DNA of 64,000 nucleotides from Burkholderia sp. HI2500 (GTDB lineage Bacteria > Pseudomonadota > Gammaproteobacteria > Burkholderiales > Burkholderiaceae), in NCBI RefSeq assembly GCF_002223055.1, contig NZ_NKFL01000002.1:231134-295133 (forward strand), given 5' to 3'. The notes beneath the pieces are model-generated. The model had not been told where the DNA came from, searched no databases, and saw only the letters and a program-made list of their open reading frames with translations. The position numbers and the translations under genes are program-made. This document shows, one piece after another, positions 17,085-25,762 of the stretch. Within the stretch, counting starts at the first letter, position 1. The number at the start of each line of letters is the position of its first letter.

Positions 17085-17132
17085 CCCGCCGCGGGCACAC
17101 GGGATAGAAGGCTGCCGGCGCGTGCTGGCGCG

Positions 17133-17591
17133 TTACAGCGGCAGTTGCGTGTCGAACTTGATCTCGCGCAGCACGACGCTCGTGCGCACCTGCGACACGG
17201 CGGGGATCTTGAAGATGCGTTCGTGCAGGAACACGTCGTAGGCCTTGATGTCCGGCGCGACGATCTTGAGGATGTAGTCGGCTTCGCCGGTCGTGCTGTA
17301 GCACTCGGTGACTTCCGGGCAGGTCGAGATCTCGCGCTCGAACTGCTCGACGCCGCCTTCGTTGTGGCGGGTCAGGTGCACGTGCGCGAGCGCGCAGACG
17401 TGCAGGCCGAGCTTCTCGCGATCGAGCAGCGCCGTGTAGCGCTGGATCACGCCCGACTGTTCCATGTCCTTGATGCGGCGCCAGCACGGCGTGCTCGACA
17501 GGCCGACCTGGTCCGAGATTTCCTGGACCGAGCGGCGCGCGTCGAGCTGCAACAGGCGAAGGATTTTTTGCGAAAAGGAATCGAGCGTCAC
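17133..17591 (-). CDS. Lrp/AsnC family transcriptional regulator
   Basis: A 152-residue regulator with an N-terminal winged HTH (SVQEISDQVGLSSTPCWRRIKDM, about residues 20-45) and the RAM/AsnC ligand domain (VCALAHVHL, EVTECYSTTGEADYILKIVAPDIKAYDVFL). GTG at 17591 is chosen because GGAGG lies five bases upstream; an ATG at 17603 in the same frame has no such site. It senses amino acids in most relatives. Nearest candidates for regulation are the flanking CDF transporter and exonuclease genes, but no link is visible. A second Lrp-type gene in this window at 55344 is only distantly similar. Confidence 0.92.
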   Translation of the reverse strand: MTLDSFSQKILRLLQLDARRSVQEISDQVGLSSTPCWRRIKDMEQSGVIQRYTALLDREKLGLHVCALAHVHLTRHNEGGVEQFEREISTCPEVTECYSTTGEADYILKIVAPDIKAYDVFLHERIFKIPAVSQVRTSVVLREIKFDTQLPL

Positions 17592-17682
17592 CTGCGCCTC
17601 CATGCGGCAGCTACAACACGCTGAATGTTAGAGGGCCGGGAAAGGAAAGGCAATCTGGCGTCGCGTTGTTGAGCGAGATTCG

Positions 17683-18342
17683 CTAATTTGCTCGCGGATC
17701 CGTGGGATTTTGTCCCGCGCCTGCGTTTTCCGACCGATCGGTGTCCGACACCGCGAGGCCCGCGAGCGCGGCCTGCTGGCGGCGCAGGTCGGCCAGCATG
17801 TTGCAGAACAGCGCGCCTTGCTCGATCGCGTCGTCGAGCGCGACGTGCGTGTGCGGATGGTCGTCGAACCAGTGCTTCGGAAAGCGCGGCTTGATCGCCT
17901 TGCGGTACGGCAGGCCCGTCATCGCGAACGCGAGCGTCTTGATGTCGAGCGCCGACCACGAGAACGGGCAGCGGCCCGCGAAGCGCATCATGTACCAGAA
18001 CATGAACGTGAAATCGAAGCCCGCCGGCATCGCGACGAACACCGGCTTGCCGGGCAGCGCCTCGACCCAGTCGACGTACGCGAGCAGCGCCGCTTCGGGT
18101 GCCTGCAGATCCTTCCGGCACGCGGCCCATGCTTCGGGCTCGGTCTTCCACCACGCTTCCTGCACCGGGTGCGCCTGCGCGCCGGGCAGCGTGTCGAGAT
18201 TGGCCGAGAACGTCGCGATCAGCTGCTTGTCCTCGGTATAGGCGGCCGACGCGAAGCTCAGCATCGAGTGCGGGCCGGGAATCGGGCCGTCGGCCTCGAC
18301 GTCGGTGCTGACGTAGATTTCCGGGATGGCGGTCTGGTTCAT
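17683..18342 (-). CDS. DEDDh-type 3'-5' exonuclease family protein
   Basis: The 219-residue protein resembles DnaQ-like exonucleases: STDVEADG gives the first Asp-Glu pair (Asp14, Glu16), LDIKTLAF the second-metal Asp region, and [11 protein letters not shown] the His-Asp of motif III. It begins with an ATG that overlaps the stop of the upstream MBL hydrolase gene (ATGA), indicating translational coupling. DNA, RNA or nucleotide substrate is not decidable; similar small proteins in Burkholderia are annotated only as exonuclease. The C-terminal 20 residues are disordered and polar. Confidence 0.8.
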   Translation of the reverse strand: MNQTAIPEIYVSTDVEADGPIPGPHSMLSFASAAYTEDKQLIATFSANLDTLPGAQAHPVQEAWWKTEPEAWAACRKDLQAPEAALLAYVDWVEALPGKPVFVAMPAGFDFTFMFWYMMRFAGRCPFSWSALDIKTLAFAMTGLPYRKAIKPRFPKHWFDDHPHTHVALDDAIEQGALFCNMLADLRRQQAALAGLAVSDTDRSENAGAGQNPTDPRAN

Positions 18343-18983
18343 CCGAATACCTTGTCGGACACGAACGGGTTGGTGCGGCGCTCGTCGCCGAACGTCGACA
18401 CCGGGCCGTGGCCCGGCACGAACGTCACGTCGTCGCCGAGCGGCCACAGCTTCTCCTTGATCGACCGGACGAGATCCTCGTGATTGCCGCGCGGAAAATC
18501 GGTGCGGCCGATCGAGCCCGCGAACAGCACGTCGCCGACGATCGCGACGCGATGCGCGCGGCTGAAGAACACGACGTGGCCGGGCGTGTGGCCCGGGCAG
18601 TGATAGACCTCAAGCGTCTCGTCGCCGAACTGCACGGTGTCGCCGTCGTTCAGCCAGTGATCCGGCTCGAAGGTTTCGGCGGCCGGAAAGCCGAAGCGCT
18701 CGCTCTGCATCGGCAGCTTCTCGATCCAGAAGCGCTCTTCTTCCTGCGGCCCCTCGATCGGCACGCCGTAATGCGTCGCGAGCGTCTTCGCGCCCGCGCA
18801 GTGATCGATGTGCCCGTGCGTGAGCAGCACCTTCTCGACCTGCACGTTCTGCCGCGCGACTTCCTGTTCGATCCGGTCGAGATCGCCGCCCGGATCGACG
18901 ACGGCGGCGCGGCCCGTTTTCTCGCAGACGAGCAGCGAGCAGTTCTGCTGGAACGGCGTGACCGGAATGAGCGTGACTTTCAT
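18339..18983 (-). CDS. MBL-fold metallo-hydrolase, glyoxalase II-like (YcbL type)
   Basis: A 214-residue metallo-beta-lactamase-fold enzyme with the zinc motif THGHIDH (His56, His58, Asp60, His61), then [27 protein letters not shown] and [20 protein letters not shown], the order seen in YcbL/glyoxalase II proteins. It probably hydrolyses S-lactoylglutathione or a related thioester in the cytosol. The short C-terminus, lacking the helical glutathione-binding domain of full glyoxalase II, favours the YcbL-type class. ATG at 18983 gives the conserved [15 protein letters not shown] start. The downstream exonuclease overlaps it by 4 bases. Confidence 0.92.
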   Translation of the reverse strand: MKVTLIPVTPFQQNCSLLVCEKTGRAAVVDPGGDLDRIEQEVARQNVQVEKVLLTHGHIDHCAGAKTLATHYGVPIEGPQEEERFWIEKLPMQSERFGFPAAETFEPDHWLNDGDTVQFGDETLEVYHCPGHTPGHVVFFSRAHRVAIVGDVLFAGSIGRTDFPRGNHEDLVRSIKEKLWPLGDDVTFVPGHGPVSTFGDERRTNPFVSDKVFG

Positions 18984-19640
18984 GGAGGCACCGGCGGCTA
19001 AAAGGAGCGATTGTACCGGTCGCGCGTGCCGCCTGCCGGTCGCGCGACGCGCGTCGCGGCGGACGCCTCCGGGCATTCCCGGAGCATGTCGATTGTTACG
19101 GCCATAGTGAGAATCAATGGTCCCCGACGGGCGCTTTTCGAGACAACCTTTTGGTTTATGTATAATGCGCCCCATTGCACGTGAATTTCACGCAATTCGC
19201 TGGTGTTTCGGCCCCGTTAAAAAAGGGGCGTCGGAGGCACCGTCAAGCATCAGCCGCCGGGGAGTCCGGCGGTGTATCCAGCACCGAATATTCGGTGCTC
19301 ACGTCTTGTCCGGCCGGGTGCTGCGCGCCCGCCTGCGGCCCTGCTGCCGCGCCGCCGGATGGGGCCTGTGCCGCCGTTCCTGTGAGTCGGTCGTTTCGAC
19401 GCGCGCGAACGTGAAGCCATGTTCGATGGCGGCATGTGGGGTCTGGTCAGGCTGTTGGGGACAGGTTGCGCCAGACGTGAAAGCTAATCAGGACGGTTGC
19501 GGCCTAGACGAAAGCCGCGCCCATGCTAGCCGCCTGCTCGCATCCGAGCGGGGCGTGCACGCATTTGCCGTCCGGGCCGCATATCCGCGCCGTGAATCGG
19601 TGTGATGAAGGCGCGGCCCGAACCAGAAGGCGACACGTCG
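18984..19640 (+). other. 657-base non-coding region upstream of rlpA with extended promoter-like box and serial hairpins
   Basis: A good -10 box, TATAAT, lies at 19161-19166 preceded by TTTATG; no clear -35 is seen. Four hairpins follow in close order: CGTGAA-T-TTCACG (19180-19192); GGTG...GCCCC/GGGGC...CACC (19202-19241); CCGCCGG/CCGGCGG with a 5-base loop (19254-19272); GCACCGAATATTCGGTGC, a perfect palindrome (19281-19298). After 19300 the sequence is GC-rich with no clear motif. A frame is open from 19117 to 19605, but its product has no recognisable domain and its composition fits random GC-rich reading. I infer a structured small RNA or a long structured rlpA leader; it does not match RNase P, tmRNA, SRP or classical 6S landmarks that I can recall. 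Confidence 0.4.
19161..19166 (+). promoter_or_regulatory. Candidate -10 element for the hairpin-rich leader
   Basis: TATAAT perfectly matches the consensus and is preceded by TTTATG, close to an extended -10. No convincing -35 hexamer lies 16-18 bases upstream. Confidence 0.4.
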
Positions 19641-20249
19641 ATGAATTTACGTTTTCCGAGTCGATTCGGGACCATTGCATTGTTTTTTGCGCTGACGGGC
19701 TGCGCGGTGCCACCCAGCCAGACCACCGGTAGCGCGAACCAGAAGAACGCCGTCGACAAGACGGCCGCCGCCGCGAAGGCGGATAGCGACAAGCAGCTGA
19801 ACTTTGATTCCGCGCTGGCATCGATGCCGGCTGCCGACAGCAAGGACGCGAAGAAGTCGTCGCTGGCGGACGCCGAGCCGATCGACGGCAAGGATGTGTC
19901 CGATTTCCGCCAGACGGGCCGCGCATCGTGGTACGGGCGGGACTTCCACGGCCGCCGCACCGCGAACGGCGAGCGCTTCAACATGAATGCACTCACCGCC
20001 GCACACCGCACGCTGCCGCTGTCGTCGTACATCAAGGTGACGAACGCGTCGACCGGCAAGTGGGTCGTCGTGAAGGTCAACGATCGCGGGCCGTTCAAGC
20101 GCGGTCGTGTGCTCGACCTGTCGTATGCGGCCGCCAAGATGATCGGCCTCGTGCACGCCGGCACGGGCCGCGTGAAGATCGAAGGGCTGTCGCCGCAGGA
20201 AGCGCGCGAGGCACGCGACGAAATGTTCGCGTCGGTCTCGGCGAAGTAA
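19641..20249 (+). CDS. rlpA: Septal ring lytic transglycosylase RlpA family lipoprotein
   Basis: RlpA binds and cleaves denuded glycan strands at the septum. The 202-residue precursor has a lipoprotein signal (ALTGC, Cys21), a low-complexity linker to about residue 88, and the double-psi beta-barrel domain [19 protein letters not shown], where His122 (TAAHRTLPL) and Asp148 (VNDRGPF) match the catalytic pair. A C-terminal SPOR domain, present in E. coli and Pseudomonas RlpA, is missing, so septal targeting must work differently. Start at the ATG directly before the signal peptide; an in-frame ATG at 19602 would hide the signal. Convergent with rsmI. Confidence 0.9.
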   Translation: MNLRFPSRFGTIALFFALTGCAVPPSQTTGSANQKNAVDKTAAAAKADSDKQLNFDSALASMPAADSKDAKKSSLADAEPIDGKDVSDFRQTGRASWYGRDFHGRRTANGERFNMNALTAAHRTLPLSSYIKVTNASTGKWVVVKVNDRGPFKRGRVLDLSYAAAKMIGLVHAGTGRVKIEGLSPQEAREARDEMFASVSAK

Positions 20250-20273
20250 CGCAGCGGCTCGACCGCTCATGCA

Positions 20274-20299
20274 AAAGGGCTGCCCGCGGGCAGCCCTTT
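20274..20299 (+). terminator. Terminator between convergent rlpA and rsmI
   Basis: AAAGGGCTGCCC/GGGCAGCCCTTT forms a perfect palindromic stem with a two-base centre, followed by TGTCTTT on the + strand and preceded by TTTTGC on the complement. Confidence 0.75.
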
Positions 20300-20357
20300 G
20301 TCTTTCCTGCGCGGCGCGATGCCGGCGCCGGCTTCCCGGTGCCGGCCGCCTCGCGTG

Positions 20358-21239
20358 TCAGCTTTCGTCCTTCAGCGCCAGCGCACGCGCATACAGCGTG
20401 TTGCGCGACGCGCCCGTCAGCGCGGCCGCGAGCTTGGCCGCGCTCTTCACCGGCACCTCTTCCAGCAGCAGCTTGAGCAGCGCGTCGTGCGCGGTGTCGT
20501 CGGCTTCGCCGCTCGTCGCCGGTGCGCCTTCGACCACCAGCACGAACTCGCCGCGCTGCCGGTTCGCATCGCCGGCGAGCCAGGTCTGTCCTTCGGCCAG
20601 GGTGCCCTGGAACAACTGCTCGTGTAGCTTGGTGAGCTCGCGCGCGATCAGCAGCCGGCGCGCGGGGCCGAATGCGTCGGCGAGTGCGGCGACGGTTTCG
20701 GCGATCCGGTGCGGGGCCTCGTAGAACACCAGTGCATACGGGTGCGATACCAGCGCCTGCAGCGCGGTCGCGCGCTGCTTCGTCTTCGGCGGCAGGAAGC
20801 CCGCGAACGTGAACGCGCCGGCCCAGTCGCCGGCCACGCTCAGCGCGGTCACGGCCGCGCTCGCGCCCGGCAGCGGAATCACCGCGAAGCCGGCGGCGCG
20901 CACCGCGTCGACGAGCCGCGCGCCGGGATCCGAGATGCCGGGCGTGCCGGCGTCCGATACATAGGCCACGCGCTCGCCGCCGCGCAGCAGTTCGATCACG
21001 CGTTGCGCGGCTTCGCGTTCGTTGTGCTCGTGCACGGCGACGAGCGGTTTCGAGATCCCGTAGCGGGCGAGCAGCTGGCCCGTGTTGCGGGTGTCTTCGG
21101 CCGCGATGCGGTCGGCGAGGCCGAGCACGTGCAGCGCGCGCAGCGTGATGTCGGCGGTGTTGCCGATCGGCGTGGCGACCACGTAGAGCGCGGCGTCCGG
21201 GTAGTGCTGCGTGTGCGCGAGTTCGAGGAGGGCAGTCAT
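20358..21239 (-). CDS. rsmI: 16S rRNA (cytidine(1402)-2'-O)-methyltransferase RsmI
   Basis: RsmI methylates the 2'-O of C1402 in the decoding centre, using SAM. The 293-residue protein has the tetrapyrrole methylase fold with [20 protein letters not shown] at the start, [25 protein letters not shown] for the SAM loop, and [16 protein letters not shown] and [12 protein letters not shown], all family landmarks. The ATG at 21239 shares bases with the divergent yraN start. The same neighbourhood (rsmI next to yraN, diaA, dolP) is found in E. coli, though there the LpoA gene lies between. A small C-terminal region ([21 protein letters not shown]) resembles a helix-turn-helix end domain common in RsmI. 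Confidence 0.96.
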   Translation of the reverse strand: MTALLELAHTQHYPDAALYVVATPIGNTADITLRALHVLGLADRIAAEDTRNTGQLLARYGISKPLVAVHEHNEREAAQRVIELLRGGERVAYVSDAGTPGISDPGARLVDAVRAAGFAVIPLPGASAAVTALSVAGDWAGAFTFAGFLPPKTKQRATALQALVSHPYALVFYEAPHRIAETVAALADAFGPARRLLIARELTKLHEQLFQGTLAEGQTWLAGDANRQRGEFVLVVEGAPATSGEADDTAHDALLKLLLEEVPVKSAAKLAAALTGASRNTLYARALALKDES

Positions 21240-21714
21240 GGCAGGCAATGCGCGCAATCGCGGCGCAAGCGGAACAAGGACGGCATTGTGCCACGCGGCG
21301 CCGGCCCGGCCGGGCGACGGGCGCGGTTTGGTGCGCGCCGGCGACAACTTTTCGGATGCGGCGCGATCCAAACCGGTCGGCGCGGCATTCGAGCTGCGCG
21401 CGCGGCAGTTTCTCGAACGCCGCGGCCTCGGGTTCGTCGCGGCGAACGTGACGATGCGCGGTGGCGAGCTCGATCTCGTGATGCGCGAGCCTGACGGCAT
21501 GCTCGTGTTCGTCGAGGTGCGCGCGCGGCGCAGCGTCCGGCATGGCGGCGCGGCCGCGAGCGTCGGCTGGCGCAAGCGGCGTCGCCTGGTGGCGGCCGCG
21601 CTCCAGTTCTGGGCGCGGCACGGCGCCGGCGCCGCGTGCCGCTTCGACGTCGTCGCGTTCGAGGCCGGCCGGCTCGCGTGGCTGCGCGACGCATTTCGTG
21701 CCGACGATGCGTAG
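21238..21714 (+). CDS. yraN: YraN family (UPF0102) endonuclease-like protein
   Basis: A 158-residue protein of the UPF0102 family, which has a restriction-endonuclease-like (PD-(D/E)xK) core: [33 protein letters not shown] and [10 protein letters not shown] give the conserved Glu, Asp and Glu-x-Arg positions. E. coli YraN is poorly characterised; a role in DNA processing or recombination is inferred from fold only. The first 45 residues are a low-complexity basic extension not usual for the family. ATG at 21238 follows GAGGAGG (21226-21232) and overlaps the rsmI start on the other strand by two bases. An alternative start further in would drop the extension. Confidence 0.85.
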   Translation: MAGNARNRGASGTRTALCHAAPARPGDGRGLVRAGDNFSDAARSKPVGAAFELRARQFLERRGLGFVAANVTMRGGELDLVMREPDGMLVFVEVRARRSVRHGGAAASVGWRKRRRLVAAALQFWARHGAGAACRFDVVAFEAGRLAWLRDAFRADDA

Positions 21715-21840
21715 CGGCGAGCTGTGACGAGATGTAAAGAGTTCTTGCCGGACCGCCGGAGAGGGTGCCGGAGTACGGTAAACTCGCCGCACCCACGATG
21801 TCGCGCGATGCGTGCCACGCGCCCAGTTCACCAGGAATCG

Positions 21841-22425
21841 ATGTCAGTCGAACGTATTCAGCAACATTTCCGCGACAGCGCCGCGCTTCACGCCGAAGCG
21901 GCCGACGCGCTGTCGCTGCCGATCGCAGCCGCGGTCGATGCGATGTTCGCCGCGCTGGCGAACGGCAACAAGATCGTCGCGTGCGGTGACGGCCCGTCAG
22001 CCGCCGCCGCGCATTACCTCGCCGTGTCACTCGTCGGCGGCTTCGAGCGCGAGCGCCCGGGCCTGCCCGCGATCGCGCTGGCCACCGATGCGTCGCAGGG
22101 CGGCCTCGCGGGCGCGGTGTCCGCCGATCAGCTGTTCGCGCAGCAGGTGCGCGTGCTCGGCCAGACCGGCGACATCCTGCTGGTGCTCGATCCGGCCGGC
22201 GCGTCGCCGCGCGTGCTGGCGGCGATCGACGAAGCGCACGAGCGCGAGATGACCGTCGTCGCGCTGACGGGCGGCGACGGCCATGCGGTCGCCGCCGCGC
22301 TGTCCGATACCGATATTCCGATCAGCGTGCCCGCCGTTCGCGCGGCGCGCATCCACGAAGTCCATCTGCTGACCATCCACTGCCTGTGCGACGGCATCGA
22401 CGCGATGCTGCTGGGTGAGGATTGA
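21841..22425 (+). CDS. SIS-domain protein, DiaA/phosphoheptose isomerase-like
   Basis: A 194-residue SIS-domain protein related to DiaA (DnaA initiator-associating protein) and GmhA. It aligns over the whole length (IQQHFRDSAALHAEAADAL, then the sugar-phosphate loop, AIALATDAS, LLVLDPAGASPRVLAAI, VHLLTIHCLCDGID). The normally conserved NGGSAADAQH loop reads CGDGPSAAAAH here, and metal or substrate residues of GmhA are not kept, so isomerase activity is doubtful and a DiaA-like structural role with DnaA is more likely. Context with yraN and dolP is the same as for E. coli diaA. Start chosen at the ATG giving the MSVERIQQHF family N-terminus. Confidence 0.85.
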   Translation: MSVERIQQHFRDSAALHAEAADALSLPIAAAVDAMFAALANGNKIVACGDGPSAAAAHYLAVSLVGGFERERPGLPAIALATDASQGGLAGAVSADQLFAQQVRVLGQTGDILLVLDPAGASPRVLAAIDEAHEREMTVVALTGGDGHAVAAALSDTDIPISVPAVRAARIHEVHLLTIHCLCDGIDAMLLGED

Positions 22426-22442
22426 ACGAAGGAGAGCCGTCG

Positions 22443-23243
22443 ATGAATCAAAGCCGCGTCAAACAGACGCTCGTCAGAACCACGCTGCTCGCTGCGCTGA
22501 CGGCGGGCCTCGCCGTGTCGCTGCAAGGTTGTGTGCTCGGGGTCGTGGGCGCAGCGGCCGGCGGCGGCGCGCTGATCGCGACCGATCGCCGTACGCTCGG
22601 CGCGCAGACGGAAGATCGCGAGATCCAGGTCAAGTCGCTCACGCAGATCAACAACGGGCTGCCCGACCAGTCGCACGTGAACGTGACGGTGTTCAACCGC
22701 CGCGTGCTGCTGACGGGCGAAGTGCCGAACGATGCATCGAAGCAGCGCGCCGAGGAAATCGTGCGCGGCATCAACAACGTGAACGGCATCGTCAACGAGC
22801 TGTCGGTCGAGCCGGCGTCGTCGCTGTCGTCGCGCGCGAACGACTCGTACCTCGAAGGGCGCGTGAAGTCCGAGCTGATTGCGACGAAGGGCATCTCGTC
22901 GAACTACTACAAGGTCGTCAGCGAACGCGGCAACCTTTACCTGATGGGGCTCGTGACGGTCGACGAGGGCAATCGCGGCGCGGAAGCCGCCAGCCAGGTG
23001 CCGGGCGTCGAGAAGGTCGTGAAGGTGTTCCAGTACGTGAAGCCGCAGGACGCGCAGGCGCTGCAGAACGCGTCGCCCGCGAGCGGCGCATCTGGCGCGC
23101 AGGCTGCCGCCGCGCCGGCGGATACCGCGACGGTGGGCGCCGTGCCCGACGCGTCGGTGCAGTCCGCGCCGCTGCAGCCGCCCGCGCCGATCTCGAATTC
23201 GTCGAACGTGCACCCGGGCAACCCGAAGGCCCCGGCGCAATGA
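22443..23243 (+). CDS. dolP: BON-domain outer membrane lipoprotein (DolP/YraP-like)
   Basis: DolP is a division- and outer-membrane-associated lipoprotein with two BON domains. This 266-residue precursor has a lipobox (SLQGC, Cys30), BON1 about residues 55-115 (IQVKSLTQINN, VTVFNRRVLLTGEVPND) and BON2 about 125-195 (YLEGRVKSELIATKGI, VVSERGNLYLMGLVT, VPGVEKVVKVFQYV). The C-terminal 65 residues are an Ala/Pro/Ser-rich tail that E. coli DolP lacks. AAGGAGAG sits 8 bases before the ATG; it is 17 bases after diaA, and its stop overlaps the cytochrome start, so the genes form one operon. Confidence 0.9.
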   Translation: MNQSRVKQTLVRTTLLAALTAGLAVSLQGCVLGVVGAAAGGGALIATDRRTLGAQTEDREIQVKSLTQINNGLPDQSHVNVTVFNRRVLLTGEVPNDASKQRAEEIVRGINNVNGIVNELSVEPASSLSSRANDSYLEGRVKSELIATKGISSNYYKVVSERGNLYLMGLVTVDEGNRGAEAASQVPGVEKVVKVFQYVKPQDAQALQNASPASGASGAQAAAAPADTATVGAVPDASVQSAPLQPPAPISNSSNVHPGNPKAPAQ

Positions 23244-23602
23244 AGAACAGGCAGATGAAGCAGATGAAACAGTGGATGGTGCAGGGCGTCGCGGCCGCGG
23301 CGCTCGCGATTGGCGCGCTGGGCGTCGCGCATGCGGATGTCGGTGACGGCCTGAAGGTCGCGCGCGGCAACGCCTGCATGGGCTGCCACGCGATCGACCG
23401 CAAGCTCGTCGGCCCGTCGTTCAAGGATATCGCCGCCCGCTACAAGGCCGATCCGCAGGCCGTGGCCAAGCTGTCGAAGAAGGTGAAGGAGGGCGGCTCG
23501 GGCGTCTGGGGCGCCATTCCGATGCCCGCGCACCCGCGCATGAGCGACGCCGACGTGCGTTCGGTGGTCGAATGGGTGCTGGCTGGCGCGCCGTCAAAGT
23601 AA
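23240..23602 (+). CDS. Class I cytochrome c (c551/c552-like)
   Basis: A 120-residue periplasmic electron carrier: signal peptide about residues 1-32 (ending VAHAD), heme motif CMGCH at 46-50 and axial Met95 in IPMPAHPRMSD, with VGPSFKDIAARYK and VVEWVLAG typical of c551/c552. Its ATG overlaps the dolP stop (ATGA). The electron partner is not evident; proteins of this type serve cbb3 or cd1 oxidases or peroxidases. The coupling with an envelope lipoprotein gene is common in Burkholderia but functionally unexplained. Confidence 0.92.
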   Translation: MKNRQMKQMKQWMVQGVAAAALAIGALGVAHADVGDGLKVARGNACMGCHAIDRKLVGPSFKDIAARYKADPQAVAKLSKKVKEGGSGVWGAIPMPAHPRMSDADVRSVVEWVLAGAPSK

Positions 23603-23627
23603 GGTGTCAGGGGCGATTCAACCCCTA

Positions 23628-23657
23628 TTGCCAAGCGCGGAAATGCGTGTGTATGAT
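23628..23657 (+). promoter_or_regulatory. Promoter of the tRNA-Ala gene
   Basis: TTGCCA (23628-23633) and TATGAT (23652-23657) with an 18-base spacer place the start at about 23664, five bases before the mature tRNA. Confidence 0.7.
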
Positions 23658-23668
23658 GGTTGACTGTT

Positions 23669-23744
<76 letters not shown>

Positions 23745-23755
23745 ACGGAATTCGA

Positions 23756-23785
23756 AGGGCTCGATCGCAAGATCGGGCCTTTTTG
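23756..23785 (+). terminator. Intrinsic terminator after tRNA-Ala
   Basis: GGGCTCGATC-GCAA-GATCGGGCC stem followed by TTTTT. Confidence 0.9.
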
Positions 23786-23864
23786 TTTGTGTGGGTCCGC
23801 GATGGCAGGCCGGGCCAGGCACCGTACTCGACGTGGCGGAGTGGGTCGACCGGTGGCCGGTCAG

Positions 23865-24176
23865 TCAGGTCAGCAGTTCGTGCGCGAGCCTGAACGTCGG
23901 CACCGCCAACGCGGCGAACGCCACCGTCATGACCGCGAGAATCACTGTTCTCTTCCGCAGCAGCGCGAAGATGACGAACGACAGCGCATAGAACGCGCAG
24001 GTCAGCAGGATGATCCACCAGAGCGCCGCGTAGCCGGCGCCGCCTTCGAAGTTCGATACGTTCCGCGTCATCAGCGTCGCGCCGTAACCGGCGGCGGTCA
24101 TGCTCGCGGGCAGGCCCAGCACCGAATACAGGATGTAGACGACCAGCTGTCGCGGTGTCGGATCGGAAGACGTCAT
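23865..24176 (-). CDS. Hypothetical membrane protein, three predicted helices
   Basis: The 103-residue product has hydrophobic segments at about residues 10-33, 48-70 and 76-97, with a basic patch LLRKRT between the last two and short polar ends. I do not recognise the family. Its codon use fits the surrounding genes and the frame is clean, which supports a real gene, but no strong ribosome binding site precedes the ATG. It lies alone on the minus strand between the tRNA and gudD. A role at the inner membrane is all that can be said. Confidence 0.65.
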   Translation of the reverse strand: MTSSDPTPRQLVVYILYSVLGLPASMTAAGYGATLMTRNVSNFEGGAGYAALWWIILLTCAFYALSFVIFALLRKRTVILAVMTVAFAALAVPTFRLAHELLT

Positions 24177-24302
24177 GACGGATGGTTCTTATTCGGGTGG
24201 ACGGGCCGCCGAACCGGTCGCCACGCGGGCAGGTTCAGGCAGCCAGCAGGATGCGGGCGTTTCCGATGTTTGGCAACCACCCGCCGCTGCCCGCCGCCGC
24301 CT

Positions 24303-25700
24303 TCACCCCCGCCCGAAACTCGGCCGCTTCGGATCGTACGTCCACCCCGGCACGAGATAGCGCATCGCGACCGCGTCGTCGCGCGCCGTGCCGCCGACTT
24401 GCCGATAAAGCGCATGCGCGGCCTCGACCTGCGCCATGTCGAGCTCGATCCCGAGCCCCGGCCGCTCCGGCACGGCCACCTGGCCCCCGACGATCTTCAG
24501 CGGCTCGCGCGTGAGCCGCGCATCGCCTTCCTGCCAGATCCAGTGCGTGTCGATCGCGGTGATCGTGCCGGGCGCGGCCGCCGCCGCATGCGTGAACATC
24601 GCGAGCGACACGTCGAAGTGGTTGTTCGAGTGCGAACCCCACGTGAGCCCCCAGTCGCGGCACAGCTGCGCGAGCCGCACCGAGCCCTGCATCGTCCAGA
24701 AATGCGGGTCGGCGAGCGGGATGTCGACCGCCTGCAGCCGCACCGCATGATCCATCTGCCGCCAGTCGGTCGCGATCATGTTGGTCGCGGTCGGGATTCC
24801 CGTCGCGCGGCGGAATTCGGCCATCACCTCGCGGCCCGAATAGCCGCCTTCCGGCCCGCACGGATCTTCCGCATACGCGAGCAGGTGGCCTTGTCCGCGG
24901 CATAGCGCGACGGCCTCGTCGAGCGACCACGCGCCGTTCGGGTCGAGCGTCGCGCGGGCGTCGGGGAAGCGTGCCTTGATCGCGGCGATCGCTTCCATCT
25001 CGTCGGCGCCGGCCATCACGCCGCCCTTCAGCTTGAAATCGGCGAAGCCGTAGCGATCGACTGCGGCCTCGGCCTGCCGCGCGATCGCGGCCGGCGTGAG
25101 CGCTTCCTCGTTGCGCAGCCGGAACCATGCATCCGACGCCTGCGCCTCGTCGCGATACGGCAGGTCGGTGCGGCCGCGATCGCCGAGATAGAACAGGTAC
25201 GCGAGCATCGGCACCGCATCGCGCTGCTGCCCTTCACCGAGCAGCGCCGCGACCGGCACGTCGAGATGCTGGCCGAGCAGGTCGAGCAGCGCGGCCTCGA
25301 TCGCGGTGATCACGTTGTCGAGCCGCAGGTTGATCTCGTGCGGCTGGCGCAGCACCGCGGCTTCGCCGGCCGACGTCACCTCGTGCCGGATCGTGCGGCC
25401 CGCACCCGCGCCCGCTCCGGACAGCGTCGCGCGCACCACGTTGAGCGTCGCCTGGTAGCGTCCGATCGACTGGCCGACCACGAGATCCGTCATGCGCTCG
25501 AGCGCGTGGCGGATGCCTTCGCCGCCTGGCACTTCGCCGACGCCCGTGTGTCCGCTGCTGTCGTCGAGGATCACGAGGTTGCGCGTGAAGTACGGCGCGT
25601 GCGCGCCGCACAGGTTGAGCAGCATGCTGTCGCGGCCGGCGACGGGAATCACCTGCATGCGCGTGACGCGCGGGGTGCCGGCACGGCGGGAATCGGACAT
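24303..25700 (-). CDS. gudD: Glucarate dehydratase
   Basis: Dehydrates D-glucarate (and L-idarate) to 5-keto-4-deoxyglucarate, first step of glucarate use. The 465-residue protein is an enolase-superfamily member of the GlucD group: [25 protein letters not shown] at the N-terminal capping domain, [10 protein letters not shown] with the Lys-x-Lys base, TLDPNGAWS and [15 protein letters not shown] for metal ligands, [12 protein letters not shown] and SHSNNHFD carrying the catalytic His. AGGAG lies 7 bases upstream of the ATG. It follows gudP on the same strand with 62 bases between, so uptake and first catabolic step form one unit; the later aldolase and dehydratase genes are not here. Confidence 0.95.
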   Translation of the reverse strand: MSDSRRAGTPRVTRMQVIPVAGRDSMLLNLCGAHAPYFTRNLVILDDSSGHTGVGEVPGGEGIRHALERMTDLVVGQSIGRYQATLNVVRATLSGAGAGAGRTIRHEVTSAGEAAVLRQPHEINLRLDNVITAIEAALLDLLGQHLDVPVAALLGEGQQRDAVPMLAYLFYLGDRGRTDLPYRDEAQASDAWFRLRNEEALTPAAIARQAEAAVDRYGFADFKLKGGVMAGADEMEAIAAIKARFPDARATLDPNGAWSLDEAVALCRGQGHLLAYAEDPCGPEGGYSGREVMAEFRRATGIPTATNMIATDWRQMDHAVRLQAVDIPLADPHFWTMQGSVRLAQLCRDWGLTWGSHSNNHFDVSLAMFTHAAAAAPGTITAIDTHWIWQEGDARLTREPLKIVGGQVAVPERPGLGIELDMAQVEAAHALYRQVGGTARDDAVAMRYLVPGWTYDPKRPSFGRG

Positions 25701-25762
25701 CGGCTCGCTCCTGGTTCCGGTGGGGCACGGGCCGCCGGCTGCGCCGGCGCGGCCCGCGCCGT

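Noticed and set aside
19117..19605. 162-codon frame upstream of rlpA
   Set aside because: No homology that I recognise, starts before the putative -10 box, and the stretch is better explained as structured non-coding DNA.
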